7,443 nt of DNA from Bacteroidota bacterium (GCA_021790055.1 JAJYIL010000144.1:1-7443), one strand, 5' to 3'; numbered from the stretch's first letter, positions 1-6,021 are shown. Numbers and translations are program-made. Notes: generated from the letters alone by a model not told the origin.

Positions 1-15
1 CTTTGTTTTTATATT

Positions 16-930
16 ATGAATAAGATTTTACTATTTGAACCATGGGGTTTAGGCGATCTTGTAATCTCTTTATATATTGCAAAACATCTCCAAGCTGAAA
101 AAGTAAAGGTAGATTTAATTTGTTCTAAACGTTGGTACAATTGGGTTTCTCAACTCGACTTTTTATCGCAAATATTTACGTTTGACCCTCCTTGGACAAA
201 GAGAAAAAACAAGTACAAGTTAAGTGATTATTTAAATAATAATTTTAAAGAACTTAAAAGTTTTGTTAAATCTAATAACTACGATATTGCTGTCGATATA
301 AGAGGGGATATACGACATTATATTTTCATAAGATATTACTTATCAGTTAGAAGTATATCTACAGTTAAAAAGAAAATTTATGTTTATGACAAACCTAAAA
401 TAATTTTAAACAATTTGGGTTATAAAAATTTCTTTTATAAAAAAAATGCAAATAGAAATATTAAAAATATAGTATGTTTCTTTGATGCATCGGATATCAA
501 TCGTTCAGTGCCTATCAATAAAAGAATTGAAATAGTAAACGGTCTTATATCCAAAGGATATCACGTGTATGTAATCTTGCCTATTAGTAAACCAGAGGAA
601 TATTGGAGTTGTTTTTTTAATAATGTTAATTTTGGTTTACTTTTAGGTCCAATCGATAGCATTATTGAGAGAGTTAAAGAATTTGACTTGTGTATATCTA
701 CAGATTCAGGTTGGTTACATTTATCAAATTTTCTTGGACTTAAAACTATTGGATTATTAGGTTTTGATACTAGGTATGTTTGGCTACCTCCATTTAGTAA
801 TTTCATTTTATCTGAAAAATATTATAAAGCTAAGTATCGATATAAAAAAAAATATTTTAATACCCAACCTCTTGCTTCACTTGAAATTAAAAAAGTATTC
901 GATTGCATTGATAATCAAAATCAATTATGA
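16..930 (+). CDS. Glycosyltransferase family 9 (heptosyltransferase-like)
   Basis: This 304-residue protein looks like a GT9 (ADP-heptose:LPS heptosyltransferase superfamily) enzyme, a cytoplasmic or membrane-associated GT-B transferase that adds a sugar to a growing lipopolysaccharide or capsule glycan. The N-terminal Rossmann half opens with GLGDLVIS at residues 11-18, the family's acceptor-side glycine loop. DIRGD at 94-98 is also typical of the first half. The C-terminal donor-side half carries STDSGWLHLSNFLG at 228-241, followed by a conserved GLLG and a Trp-Leu-Pro-Pro stretch (about 247-259). Its length is slightly short for the family but both halves are present. The donor sugar cannot be read from the sequence and need not be heptose. 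No Shine-Dalgarno site is visible, and the ATG is the first Met of the frame. It is very AT-rich (one 60-base line, 61-120, has 16 G+C). The next gene follows after 35 bases in the same direction. Confidence 0.85.
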   Translation: MNKILLFEPWGLGDLVISLYIAKHLQAEKVKVDLICSKRWYNWVSQLDFLSQIFTFDPPWTKRKNKYKLSDYLNNNFKELKSFVKSNNYDIAVDIRGDIRHYIFIRYYLSVRSISTVKKKIYVYDKPKIILNNLGYKNFFYKKNANRNIKNIVCFFDASDINRSVPINKRIEIVNGLISKGYHVYVILPISKPEEYWSCFFNNVNFGLLLGPIDSIIERVKEFDLCISTDSGWLHLSNFLGLKTIGLLGFDTRYVWLPPFSNFILSEKYYKAKYRYKKKYFNTQPLASLEIKKVFDCIDNQNQL

Positions 931-965
931 ACAAAATACAACTTAATTATAATTCCTAGTTCCCA

Positions 966-1613
966 ATGTTTACAAAAAAATTACTTCTTAATTATGCCGA
1001 CAATGCTAATGAAAACTCTGTTTCATTTTATTTACGACAAAGAAGGTTTACTCAGTTCATTAATTCTTTTACAATAACAGATTCTACAAAAATACTAGAC
1101 GTTGGGGGAACCGAGAATATATGGATTGGAAGTGGTCTTGAAGATAATGTTACATTATTAAATATAAACTTTGTAGAAAAGAAAAATAAAAGAATTAAAT
1201 ATATTGTTGGCGATGGATGCAAAATGGATATGTTTGACAATCAGCAATTTGATATTGTTTTTTCCAATTCTGTAATTGAGCATGTTGGTCAATTTGAAAA
1301 ACAAAAAGATTTTTCTGAAGAAGTTCAGCGTGTTGGGAAAAAATTTTGGATTCAAACACCATATAAACATTTTCCAATTGAACCACATTTTATTTTCCCA
1401 CTATTTCAATACTTTCCTTTTCGGATTAAAAAATTCATTGGTTTGCGATGGAAATATTCTCATTTATTTCGGAATGGTGAAGATATCTTAGATGAATTAT
1501 TTAGATTAAGATTGTTGAATAAATCTGAAATGAGAAAATTATTCCCTGGTTCTTTAATTTTTTATGAAAAGTATTTTGGTTTAACAAAGAGTTTAATAGC
1601 AGTTAAAGATTAA
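966..1613 (+). CDS. Class I SAM-dependent methyltransferase (Methyltransf_11-like)
   Basis: This 215-residue protein is a small Rossmann-fold methyltransferase. Motif I is ILDVGGTE at residues 43-50 (SAM-binding glycine loop). A second strand with an acidic-type end lies near 64-70, VGDGCKMD is at 81-88, and FDIVFSNSVIEHV at 95-107 matches the post-motif strand and helix of Methyltransf_11 proteins. The segment TPYKHFPIEPHFIFP (131-145) is typical of the subgroup found in O-antigen and capsule loci. The substrate is unknown. From its place between two glycosyltransferases, it probably O-methylates a sugar or glycan terminus, but this is inferred. No Shine-Dalgarno site is visible before the ATG. 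It ends 5 bases before the next start, consistent with one transcript, and its base composition matches the flanking AT-rich transferases. Confidence 0.82.
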   Translation: MFTKKLLLNYADNANENSVSFYLRQRRFTQFINSFTITDSTKILDVGGTENIWIGSGLEDNVTLLNINFVEKKNKRIKYIVGDGCKMDMFDNQQFDIVFSNSVIEHVGQFEKQKDFSEEVQRVGKKFWIQTPYKHFPIEPHFIFPLFQYFPFRIKKFIGLRWKYSHLFRNGEDILDELFRLRLLNKSEMRKLFPGSLIFYEKYFGLTKSLIAVKD

Positions 1614-1618
1614 TTGAC

Positions 1619-2401
1619 ATGTTAAATATTACAAGTATTCCAATCTATGATAAATCAATTAGTTCTGTTGTTTTTCAAATTATAAACACTAGTGAATTTA
1701 AAGGAAAATCAAATCAGCTAATAAGTGCTACTGGAGCTCATGGTATTATTATAGCTAGACAAAATGAGTATTTTAAAATGATTCTAAAATCATTTTTTCT
1801 AAATCTACCAGATGGTATGCCAAGTGTTTGGTTAGGTAGGATAAAAGGTGCTAAAGGGATGCAACGTTGTTATGGTCCAGATTTTTTTCGAGAGACCATT
1901 ACAGCAACCAAAGGTTACAAGATAAAACATTTCTTTTGCGGGGGGAAAGAAGGTATTGCTGAAGAATTAAAAAAAGTATGTGAAGAAAAATATGGCAATC
2001 TTAATGTTGTAGGCACCTACTCCCCGCCATTCAGGGAAATGACGGACGATGAATTAAAAAGACTAGCTGAACAGATTAACAGCCTAAATACTAATATATT
2101 GTGGATTGGTTTAAGTACACCGAAACAAGAAATATTTGCATATCGACTTTCTAAGTATACCAACGTTAATTTTATTTGTACAGTAGGCGCGGCGTTTGAT
2201 TTTCATACTGGGAAAGTTAGAGAGGCACCTTATTGGATACAAAAAATTGGAATGGAATGGCTTTTCCGTTTAATAATGGAGCCTAAAAGATTATGGAAAA
2301 GATATTTTGAAATAGTACCTTTATTTATCTGGTATAATATACTAGAATTTATAAAAGGAGAATTTTTTAATTATAATGCACAAGGAGAAAATAGTGAGTA
2401 A
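1619..2401 (+). CDS. WecG/TagA/CpsF family glycosyltransferase (GT26)
   Basis: This 260-residue protein is full length for the WecB/TagA/CpsF family. These enzymes transfer a sugar (ManNAc, ManNAcA, glucose or similar) from UDP to a lipid-linked first sugar on the inner face of the membrane. Visible motifs in order are ATGAH at 37-41, LPDGMPSVW at 63-71 (its Asp65 matches the proposed catalytic base of TagA), YGPDFF at 85-90, GTYSPPF at 132-138, GLSTPKQE at 164-171, and the hallmark block from VGAAFDFHTGKVREAP (189-204) into MEWLFRL (212-218). The basic, aromatic C-terminus (about 219-250) matches the appendage that anchors relatives to the membrane. Its 3' end overlaps the epimerase: by 8 bases if that gene starts at GTG 2394, or 26 if at ATG 2376. 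The donor cannot be assigned. It probably adds the second sugar of the repeat unit (inference from family). Confidence 0.92.
   Translation: MLNITSIPIYDKSISSVVFQIINTSEFKGKSNQLISATGAHGIIIARQNEYFKMILKSFFLNLPDGMPSVWLGRIKGAKGMQRCYGPDFFRETITATKGYKIKHFFCGGKEGIAEELKKVCEEKYGNLNVVGTYSPPFREMTDDELKRLAEQINSLNTNILWIGLSTPKQEIFAYRLSKYTNVNFICTVGAAFDFHTGKVREAPYWIQKIGMEWLFRLIMEPKRLWKRYFEIVPLFIWYNILEFIKGEFFNYNAQGENSE
2382..2387 (+). promoter_or_regulatory. Ribosome binding site deciding the epimerase start
   Basis: AAGGAG lies 6 bases before an in-frame GTG at 2394-2396. The longer ATG at 2376 has its nearest purine box (AAAAGGAG, 2353-2360) 15 bases away, which is too far. The GTG start also gives a protein beginning just before the Rossmann strand, as expected for the family. 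This is the one clear Shine-Dalgarno site in the four-gene run. Confidence 0.75.
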
Positions 2402-3386
2402 ACAAAAGACAGCACTAGTCTGCGGCGCTGGCGGCTTTATCGGCGGACACTTAGCAAACAAATTAAAAAGAGAAGGATTTTGGGTAAGAGGTGTGGATCT
2501 AAAACATAATCCTCATCAGGGATTGGAGATTGATGATTTTGTAATCGGAGATTTAACTGATCCTGTTGTGGTAAAAGAAGTAGTAGATAGAGATTTTGAT
2601 GAGATATATCAGCTGGCAGCGGATATGGGCGGGGCGGGGTATGTTTTCAGCGGAATACATGACGCAGATATAATGCACAACTCGGGTATGATAAATTTAA
2701 ATGTTGGGCATAGAGCAGTTGAGATGAAAGTGAAAAAGATTTTCTATTCATCATCAGCATGTATGTACCCGGAGTATAATCAAATGAACCCGGATAATCC
2801 GAATCTTGCGGAAGATTCTGCTTACCCTGCGGCACCTGACAGCGAGTACGGCTGGGAGAAACTATTCAGTGAGCGCATGTATTTAGCTTTTAAAAAGAAT
2901 TACGGATTAGATGCAAGGATAGCAAGGTTCCATAATATATTTGGTCCGCAAGGCTCCTGGCGTGACGGCAAGGAAAAAGCGCCGGCTGCAATGTGCAGGA
3001 AAGTTGCTGAAGCAGTTAGAGACGGCAGAGACGAAATAGAAATATGGGGGGACGGGAGGCAGACACGCTCATTCCTTTATATTGATGAATGCCTGGAGGG
3101 TGTTAGGAGATTGATGGATTCTGAAACTTTCTTCGGTCCTGTTAACATAGGCTCGGATGAAATGGTTACAATAAACAGGTTGGCTGAAATTGCTATGGAA
3201 GCAGCAGGCAAGAAGTTAAGCATTAAGCACATTGATGGTCCACTTGGTGTTAGAGGAAGAAATTCAGATAACAGACTTATTAAGGAAAAACTTGGATGGG
3301 CACCGTCTTTGCCTCTTAAAGAAGGGATAGCAAAGACTTATGCTTGGATTAGCAACGAAGTTGAAAAAGCAAGGGTGAAAAAATAA
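2394..3386 (+). CDS. GDP-mannose 3,5-epimerase-like NAD-dependent SDR epimerase
   Basis: This 330-residue extended SDR closely resembles plant GDP-D-mannose 3,5-epimerase, which converts GDP-D-mannose to GDP-L-galactose and GDP-L-gulose using bound NAD+. Counting from the GTG start, the NAD loop is GAGGFIG at 11-17. SSSACMYPE (119-127) holds the Ser and Cys matching the enzyme's catalytic Ser/Cys pair. YGWEK at 152-156 is the Tyr-Lys dyad. KAPAAMCRK (195-203) holds the Lys matching the second epimerisation acid/base. WGDGRQTRSF starts at 218, and VNIGSDEM and GVRGRNSDN are diagnostic of this family. All key residues are present, so it should be active. An ATG at 2376 would add six residues but has no well-placed ribosome site. 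The gene is noticeably richer in G+C than the three genes upstream (line 2941-3000 has 37 G+C of 60). Its last ~28 codons have three decayed relatives downstream. A related 3- or 5-epimerase specificity cannot be excluded. Confidence 0.88.
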   Translation: MSKQKTALVCGAGGFIGGHLANKLKREGFWVRGVDLKHNPHQGLEIDDFVIGDLTDPVVVKEVVDRDFDEIYQLAADMGGAGYVFSGIHDADIMHNSGMINLNVGHRAVEMKVKKIFYSSSACMYPEYNQMNPDNPNLAEDSAYPAAPDSEYGWEKLFSERMYLAFKKNYGLDARIARFHNIFGPQGSWRDGKEKAPAAMCRKVAEAVRDGRDEIEIWGDGRQTRSFLYIDECLEGVRRLMDSETFFGPVNIGSDEMVTINRLAEIAMEAAGKKLSIKHIDGPLGVRGRNSDNRLIKEKLGWAPSLPLKEGIAKTYAWISNEVEKARVKK

Positions 3387-3424
3387 CTCACAATATTGAG
3401 ATATTTTGTTTCAAATAATGTTTT

Positions 3425-3530
3425 ATTCGTTCTTTTTTCTTGATATCCCGATAAGAAATCGAGACGGGCGCCAGAACCAAAAAATCAAGAAAATTCCCTC
3501 TACTTTTCTTGACACAAGAAAAGGTAGCAA
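3425..3530. repeat. Cluster of hairpins downstream of the polysaccharide operon
   Basis: Several inverted repeats are packed together after the epimerase stop. TTTTCTTGAT (3435-3444) pairs with ATCAAGAAAA (3484-3493), enclosing a smaller CCCGAT...ATCG...CGGG structure (about 3447-3468). A near-perfect hairpin follows at 3500-3527: CTACTTTTCTTG, loop ACA, then its complement with one extra G. No T-run follows the last hairpin, so it is not a classic intrinsic terminator, but these structures are the only candidates for ending the operon transcript. No open reading frame is supported here. Confidence 0.5.
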
Positions 3531-3538
3531 AAGAATAT

Positions 3539-3666
3539 GTGCTTTAAAATAAAAGCTAAAATTTTATTACGTTTCGCTACGAAAAATAAACTCACTATGT
3601 TCAAACAGTATTTTTCGTTTAACGCTACACTGCATGAAATTTTTTAACGCTTTCCTTTTAATGCAC
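3539..3666. repeat. 128-base imperfect inverted repeat
   Basis: The left arm (3539-3588) and right arm (3609-3666) are reverse complements with small gaps, around a 20-base loop. The inner end is a perfect 9-bp match (CGAAAAATA with TATTTTTCG), and the outer 18 bases match at 15 positions (GTGC... against ...GCAC). The whole would fold into one long hairpin as RNA or cruciform DNA. It contains no coding signal and looks like a dispersed extragenic element. Confidence 0.6.
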
Positions 3667-3720
3667 GAATACAAAGAGGAAACGAATTTATTAGTGGTAG
3701 AAAATGTGAATGGGCGATAG

Positions 3721-3748
3721 CTGACTTCTGTATGCTGATATCTGATCT
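3721..3748 (-). repeat. Heptamer tract, reverse orientation (four in-phase copies)
   Basis: Read on the minus strand, four consecutive 7-base units end in CAG: AGATCAG, ATATCAG, CATACAG and AAGTCAG. They belong to the same RRRTCAG family seen on the plus strand elsewhere in the window, but inverted. The tract ends two bases before the epimerase-tail scrap that starts at 3751. Confidence 0.65.
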
Positions 3749-3750
3749 CT

Positions 3751-3834
3751 GGAAAGTCGCCTTCGCAGCCGTTAAAAATTGGGATCGCGAAGACTTATGC
3801 GTGGGTAAGCGAACAGGTGGCAAAGATCAGGTAG
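3751..3834 (+). pseudogene. Epimerase 3'-end scrap, copy 1
   Basis: This is 27 codons plus a TAG stop, reading as the C-terminus of a GDP-mannose 3,5-epimerase-type protein. Against the intact gene (3294-3386), 18 of 27 residues are identical. They include an unbroken GIAKTYAW, and the stop falls within a few codons of the matching position. There are no internal stops, so selection or recent arrival is possible, but nothing of the upstream epimerase is present. Codons are more GC-rich (GCG where the intact gene has GCA or GCT), so it derives from a diverged relative and not from a recent copy of the neighbour. The longer plus-strand frame over this stretch (3732-3965) reads it out of phase and is spurious. 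Reverse heptamers lie immediately before it and direct heptamers from about 3824 onward. Confidence 0.8.
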
Positions 3835-3949
3835 AGGACGGAGATCAGAAGTCGGAAAGTCAGAGGACAGAATCCGGAAAGTCAGAGATCAATTTCAGAG
3901 ATCAGAAGACAGAAATAAGCGGTCTGAAAAAAGAGAGGTCAGAAGTCAG
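3824..3949 (+). repeat. Degenerate heptamer tract (RRRTCAG)
   Basis: Seven-base units of the form RRRTCAG run almost without break, with a few one-base slips and diverged units. Clear copies are AGATCAG at 3824, 3842 and 3899, AAGTCGG at 3849, AAGACAG at 3906, AGGTCAG at 3936 and AAGTCAG at 3943. The first overlaps the end of the epimerase scrap. There is no coding logic, because the 7-base period breaks the triplet frame. It resembles the short tandemly repeated heptamers described in cyanobacteria in form only, not in sequence. Confidence 0.7.
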
Positions 3950-3955
3950 TAGTTA

Positions 3956-4033
3956 TCACCGCTAGGCGGGATCCCTTTGGGAGAAGTCGGAGGTCAGAAA
4001 ATCAGTGGTGAGATTTTTATTCGACCTGTCTTC
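3956..4033. repeat. Direct repeat A flanking the RHH/PIN module
   Basis: Bases 3956-4014 match 4941-4999 at 56 of 59 positions, and similarity continues more weakly to 4033/5019. The element begins TCACC and holds GGTGA at 4007-4011, so the core has 5-base inverted ends. It contains a small CCGC/GCGG hairpin, the palindrome GGGATCCC and an AAGTCGGAGGTCAG heptamer pair. Together with repeat B it brackets the toxin-antitoxin pair at 4223-4883. Confidence 0.85.
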
Positions 4034-4222
4034 ATTATCATTACGCCGGGCAGGCATTCGACATTTGCTAAAGCGTCAATAGGTCATTCGACAATAGCAA
4101 ATTCCCACCAGGACGGTCAAGCGTCATTTGTCAATTGTATTGAGCTTGGTGAATAAAGCGGCGGTTGATTATAATAGACAATTGTATTACATTATGTCAT
4201 ACAAATATTATGAAGGTGTAAA
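4034..4222. other. Non-coding spacer before the RHH/PIN operon
   Basis: No gene is supported. It contains an ATTCGAC motif twice (4057 and 4086 regions), a GCCGGGCAGGC stretch (4044-4054) resembling part of the 21-base insert at 7052-7072, and a 10-base direct repeat CAATTGTATT at 4132-4141 and 4179-4188. The second repeat lies in the likely promoter or operator zone of the antitoxin gene. Confidence 0.45.
4146..4204 (+). promoter_or_regulatory. Possible promoter and operator of the RHH/PIN operon
   Basis: A perfect TATAAT (4170-4175) lies 48 bases before the antitoxin ATG, with TTGGTG at 4146-4151 at 18-base spacing as a weak -35. Just downstream, TTGTAT (4182-4187) and ATACAA (4199-4204) form a dyad with an 11-base spacer, the kind of site where an RHH antitoxin would autoregulate. 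This is a pattern match only. If the host is a Bacteroidota its promoters follow other consensus sequences, so the -35/-10 call is tentative. Confidence 0.3.
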
Positions 4223-4474
4223 ATGCCGCTTACAGTAAGATTGCCTGCTGAAGTAGAACTAAAATTAAAATCAATTGCCAGGTTAGAGAAGAAATCTAAA
4301 ACAGACATCATAAAAGAATCGCTGGATCTTTATTTTGAAAGAATCAATAAATCAAAAAGCTCTTTTGAGCTGGGAAAGCATCTCTTCGGGAAATACGGAA
4401 GCGAAAAGGGAAATCTTTCTATAGATAGTGAAAAATTATTAAGAGAAAGACTTAATGCGAAGAAGCATTCTTGA
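4223..4474 (+). CDS. Ribbon-helix-helix (CopG-type) antitoxin
   Basis: This 83-residue protein has the N-terminal strand PLTVRLP (2-8), then two helices (about 9-22 and 25-40) with a KSKTDIIKESLDLYF turn-helix. This is the classic RHH/CopG DNA-binding fold, which dimerises and binds its own operator. The tail (47-83), with FELGKHLFGKYGS at 48-60, is the toxin-wrapping segment seen in RHH antitoxins paired with PIN toxins. Role: bind and silence the downstream ribonuclease and repress the operon. AAGGTG at 4213-4218 is a usable ribosome site 4 bases before the ATG. The last 20 bases overlap the toxin gene, implying translational coupling. The pair is bracketed by direct repeats A and B, which suggests transfer or duplication as a unit. 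Confidence 0.87.
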   Translation: MPLTVRLPAEVELKLKSIARLEKKSKTDIIKESLDLYFERINKSKSSFELGKHLFGKYGSEKGNLSIDSEKLLRERLNAKKHS

Positions 4475-4883
4475 TACAGGACCGATAGTTGCGTTGTTTG
4501 ATAAAAACGATCATTTTCATAAAAAGCTTTATGATTTTTTCAGTAAAGACAATTATGTCTTATACAGCACATGGTCTGTGATAACCGAAGTATCATTCCT
4601 TCTTGAGTTCAATGTTAATTCTCAATTGGATTTTTTGAAATGGATAGAATCCGGCGCTATTCAAATGGTGGAACTAAATATTTTAGATATTTCAAGTGTT
4701 TCAGATTATATGTCTAAATACCGGGACCTACCAATGGATATGGCAGATGCTACTTTAATGTGTATAGCAGAAAAATTGGACCTAAAAGAGATAATTACAT
4801 TGGATAAAGATTTTTATATTTATAGAAAGAAAAACGGTAAATACTTGAACAATTTGATTTCAAGCCTGCTGCTCAATGTTTGA
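4455..4883 (+). CDS. PIN-domain ribonuclease toxin (VapC-like)
   Basis: This 142-residue single-domain PIN protein belongs to the Mg2+-dependent endoribonuclease family that acts as the toxin of type II modules. The four expected acidic residues are visible: Asp7 in SILDTGP, Glu45 in VITEVSF, Asp98 in MDMADATL (with Asp95 nearby) and Asp117 in ITLDKDF. The length is normal for the family. The target RNA (tRNA, rRNA or mRNA) cannot be inferred. Its ATG lies inside the antitoxin gene in another frame (20-base overlap), and no separate ribosome site is evident, so it depends on translation of the antitoxin. Both genes look intact, so this is likely a working module. Confidence 0.88.
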   Translation: MRRSILDTGPIVALFDKNDHFHKKLYDFFSKDNYVLYSTWSVITEVSFLLEFNVNSQLDFLKWIESGAIQMVELNILDISSVSDYMSKYRDLPMDMADATLMCIAEKLDLKEIITLDKDFYIYRKKNGKYLNNLISSLLLNV

Positions 4884-5190
4884 GAATTTTGGAATTAAGA
4901 ATGCCGGGAATGATGAATCTAGAATAACGAATTTTGATCGTCACCGTTAAGCGGGATCCCTTTAGGAGAAGTCGGAGGTCAGAAAATCAGTGGTGAGATG
5001 TTTTATTCAACATGTCTGCCTTGCCGAACAGTCAGATTAATCACGGTGTTAATAAAAATCATTTTCCTTTTTCAGTAATTTTAACTGTTTATTTTTTTTT
5101 TGCTATATTTAGAGGCAATGAATATAAGGCATTAAGTGCAATGAAGGCTTTACAATATTAATTTGTATAAACGTTTTATTAGTTACAGCA
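4884..5190. other. Spacer between the PIN toxin and mntA
   Basis: No gene is supported. It holds direct repeat B (4941-5019) and then a T-rich stretch with a T-run ending near 5101. TATATTTA at 5104-5111 loosely resembles the Bacteroidota -7 element, though no convincing -33 TTTG lies at the right distance. This is the probable promoter zone of mntA. Confidence 0.4.
4941..5019. repeat. Direct repeat B flanking the RHH/PIN module
   Basis: This is the second copy of the element at 3956-4033, in the same orientation and 985 bases downstream. Three substitutions occur in the first 59 bases. One converts a C-G pair of the CCGC/GCGG hairpin to T-G, which still pairs by wobble. The remaining ~20 bases are diverged, with one inserted G at 5000. 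Confidence 0.85.
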
Positions 5191-5613
5191 ATGGATAGAA
5201 TAGAAAAAATTAAAGAGATTTTAAAATGCAATAATAAAATAATGTTTGCATATTTATTTGGTTCAGCCGCCCAAAATAAGGTAAGGTTTGGCAGTGATCT
5301 TGATATTGGAGTTTACTTTGAACAAATGCCCGTTCTTTTAGAAATCGGTGCAATTGTTAATGAATTAGAAGAAGCTTTAGGATTCACTATTGATTTAGTT
5401 CTATTGAACCATTTATATGAAGATAACCCAAAGCTGGCATATTCGGTATTAAGCAAAGGTAATTTGTTATTCTGCCTTGATGAAAAACTGTTAACGAGGT
5501 ATAAGGAAAAAACTTACCTAAGATATCTTGACATTAAACCGGTAATTGATCTGTTTGACAGAAAGCTGGAAGAAAGAATTAAAAACAAAAAGTTTGCAGT
5601 AGTAGAAAAATGA
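5191..5613 (+). CDS. mntA: MntA-type minimal nucleotidyltransferase antitoxin (HEPN/MNT module)
   Basis: This 140-residue protein has the minimal nucleotidyltransferase signature GS-x10-DxD: Gly24-Ser25, then Asp36 and Asp38 in FGSDLDIGVYF. The third acidic residue is Asp68 in FTIDLVLLN. In characterised HEPN/MNT (type VII) pairs, MntA neutralises the HepT ribonuclease by attaching AMP groups to a tyrosine near its active site. The C-terminal helices (about 95-135) match the family, and all catalytic residues are intact. Its stop overlaps the hepT start (ATGA at 5610-5613), the usual arrangement. What is odd is that the partner is destroyed, so this antitoxin is orphaned. It could still act on a related HepT elsewhere in the genome, or simply be drifting. 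No strong ribosome site is visible before the ATG. Confidence 0.87.
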   Translation: MDRIEKIKEILKCNNKIMFAYLFGSAAQNKVRFGSDLDIGVYFEQMPVLLEIGAIVNELEEALGFTIDLVLLNHLYEDNPKLAYSVLSKGNLLFCLDEKLLTRYKEKTYLRYLDIKPVIDLFDRKLEERIKNKKFAVVEK

Positions 5614-5779
5614 ATTCCGATAAGTTAAGCAGGTTAGAAGAAAATTTAAGGACTCTAAAATCTATTAAGGATAATTATACTTGAAAAGATATAATTTCGG
5701 ATAAGGTAGATGAATGGGGCTTAAGGTATGGGCTTTTTGAGTCAATACAAATTATTATTGACATAGCCTGTCATATTAC
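5610..5779 (+). pseudogene. hepT: Broken HepT (DUF86, HEPN toxin) remnant
   Basis: From the ATG overlapping the mntA stop, the frame reads as the first ~57 residues of a HepT/DUF86 protein: LEENLRTLKSIKDNYT, an in-frame TGA at 5682-5684 (codon 25), then DEWGLRYGLFESIQIIIDIACHIT. That second stretch is characteristic of the family. Similarity stops at about 5779, where epimerase-tail sequence begins. The rest of the ~140-residue toxin, including the HEPN catalytic R-x4-6-H motif, is not found downstream. The gene is therefore dead twice over: by the nonsense codon and by 3' truncation. TGA is a normal stop in other genes here (GT9, mntA), so readthrough as Trp is unlikely. Confidence 0.82.
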
Positions 5780-5809
5780 AGCGAAGAAGTGGAGAAGGCA
5801 GCGAAATGA
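5780..5809 (+). pseudogene. Epimerase 3'-end scrap, copy 2 (short)
   Basis: In a frame different from hepT, ten codons read SEEVEKAAK then TGA. The first seven match SNEVEKA of the intact epimerase C-terminus at six positions. The match is short, but support comes from position: it starts where hepT similarity ends. It is also followed by ATTG/GATTG-rich bases and heptamers, as in copy 3. By itself the match could be chance. Confidence 0.5.
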
Positions 5810-5856
5810 ATTGCTGATTGTCGGTTTATGATTGAAGATTGGCGAATTAAATTCAG

Positions 5857-5884
5857 AGGTCAGAAGTCAGCGGTCAGAGATCAG
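5857..5884 (+). repeat. Four exact-phase tandem heptamers
   Basis: Four contiguous 7-base units, each ending TCAG, start at 5857, 5864, 5871 and 5878, varying only in their first three bases. This is the cleanest example in the window of the RRRTCAG family and defines its period. Confidence 0.8.
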
Positions 5885-5992
5885 GAAAATTACAGACACA
5901 GATTACAATGATTAACACGGATTGGGATAATGGAATTGCGGAGTGATGGAGAATGGGAGTAGTGGAATGAAGATTGGCAAATGTCAGGATTT

Positions 5993-6021
5993 GAGCCAGG
6001 GGCTCATCAGCCTTCGGCTGA
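5993..6021. repeat. Pair of adjacent small hairpins
   Basis: GAGCC-AGG-GGCTC (5993-6005) is followed directly by TCAGCC-TTC-GGCTGA (6007-6021). The inner arms can also pair with each other (GGCT at 6001 with AGCC at 6009), so alternative folds compete. No T-run follows, so it is not a standard terminator. It is probably an extragenic palindromic element. Confidence 0.45.

Noticed and set aside
561..806. Minus-strand frame inside the GT9 gene (and similar frames at 764-946, 1052-1491 and 2647-2835)
   Set aside because: These are shadows of well-supported genes on the plus strand, with no recognisable domain of their own.
3732..3965. 77-codon plus-strand open frame
   Set aside because: It reads the epimerase scrap in the wrong frame and then the heptamer repeats. 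Its composition is repeat-driven, with no domain and no ribosome site.
5682..5684. TGA in hepT read as tryptophan (alternative genetic code)
   Set aside because: TGA ends several intact genes here (GT9, the RHH antitoxin, mntA, the DUF2281 antitoxin) and TGG is used freely for Trp. hepT is also truncated.
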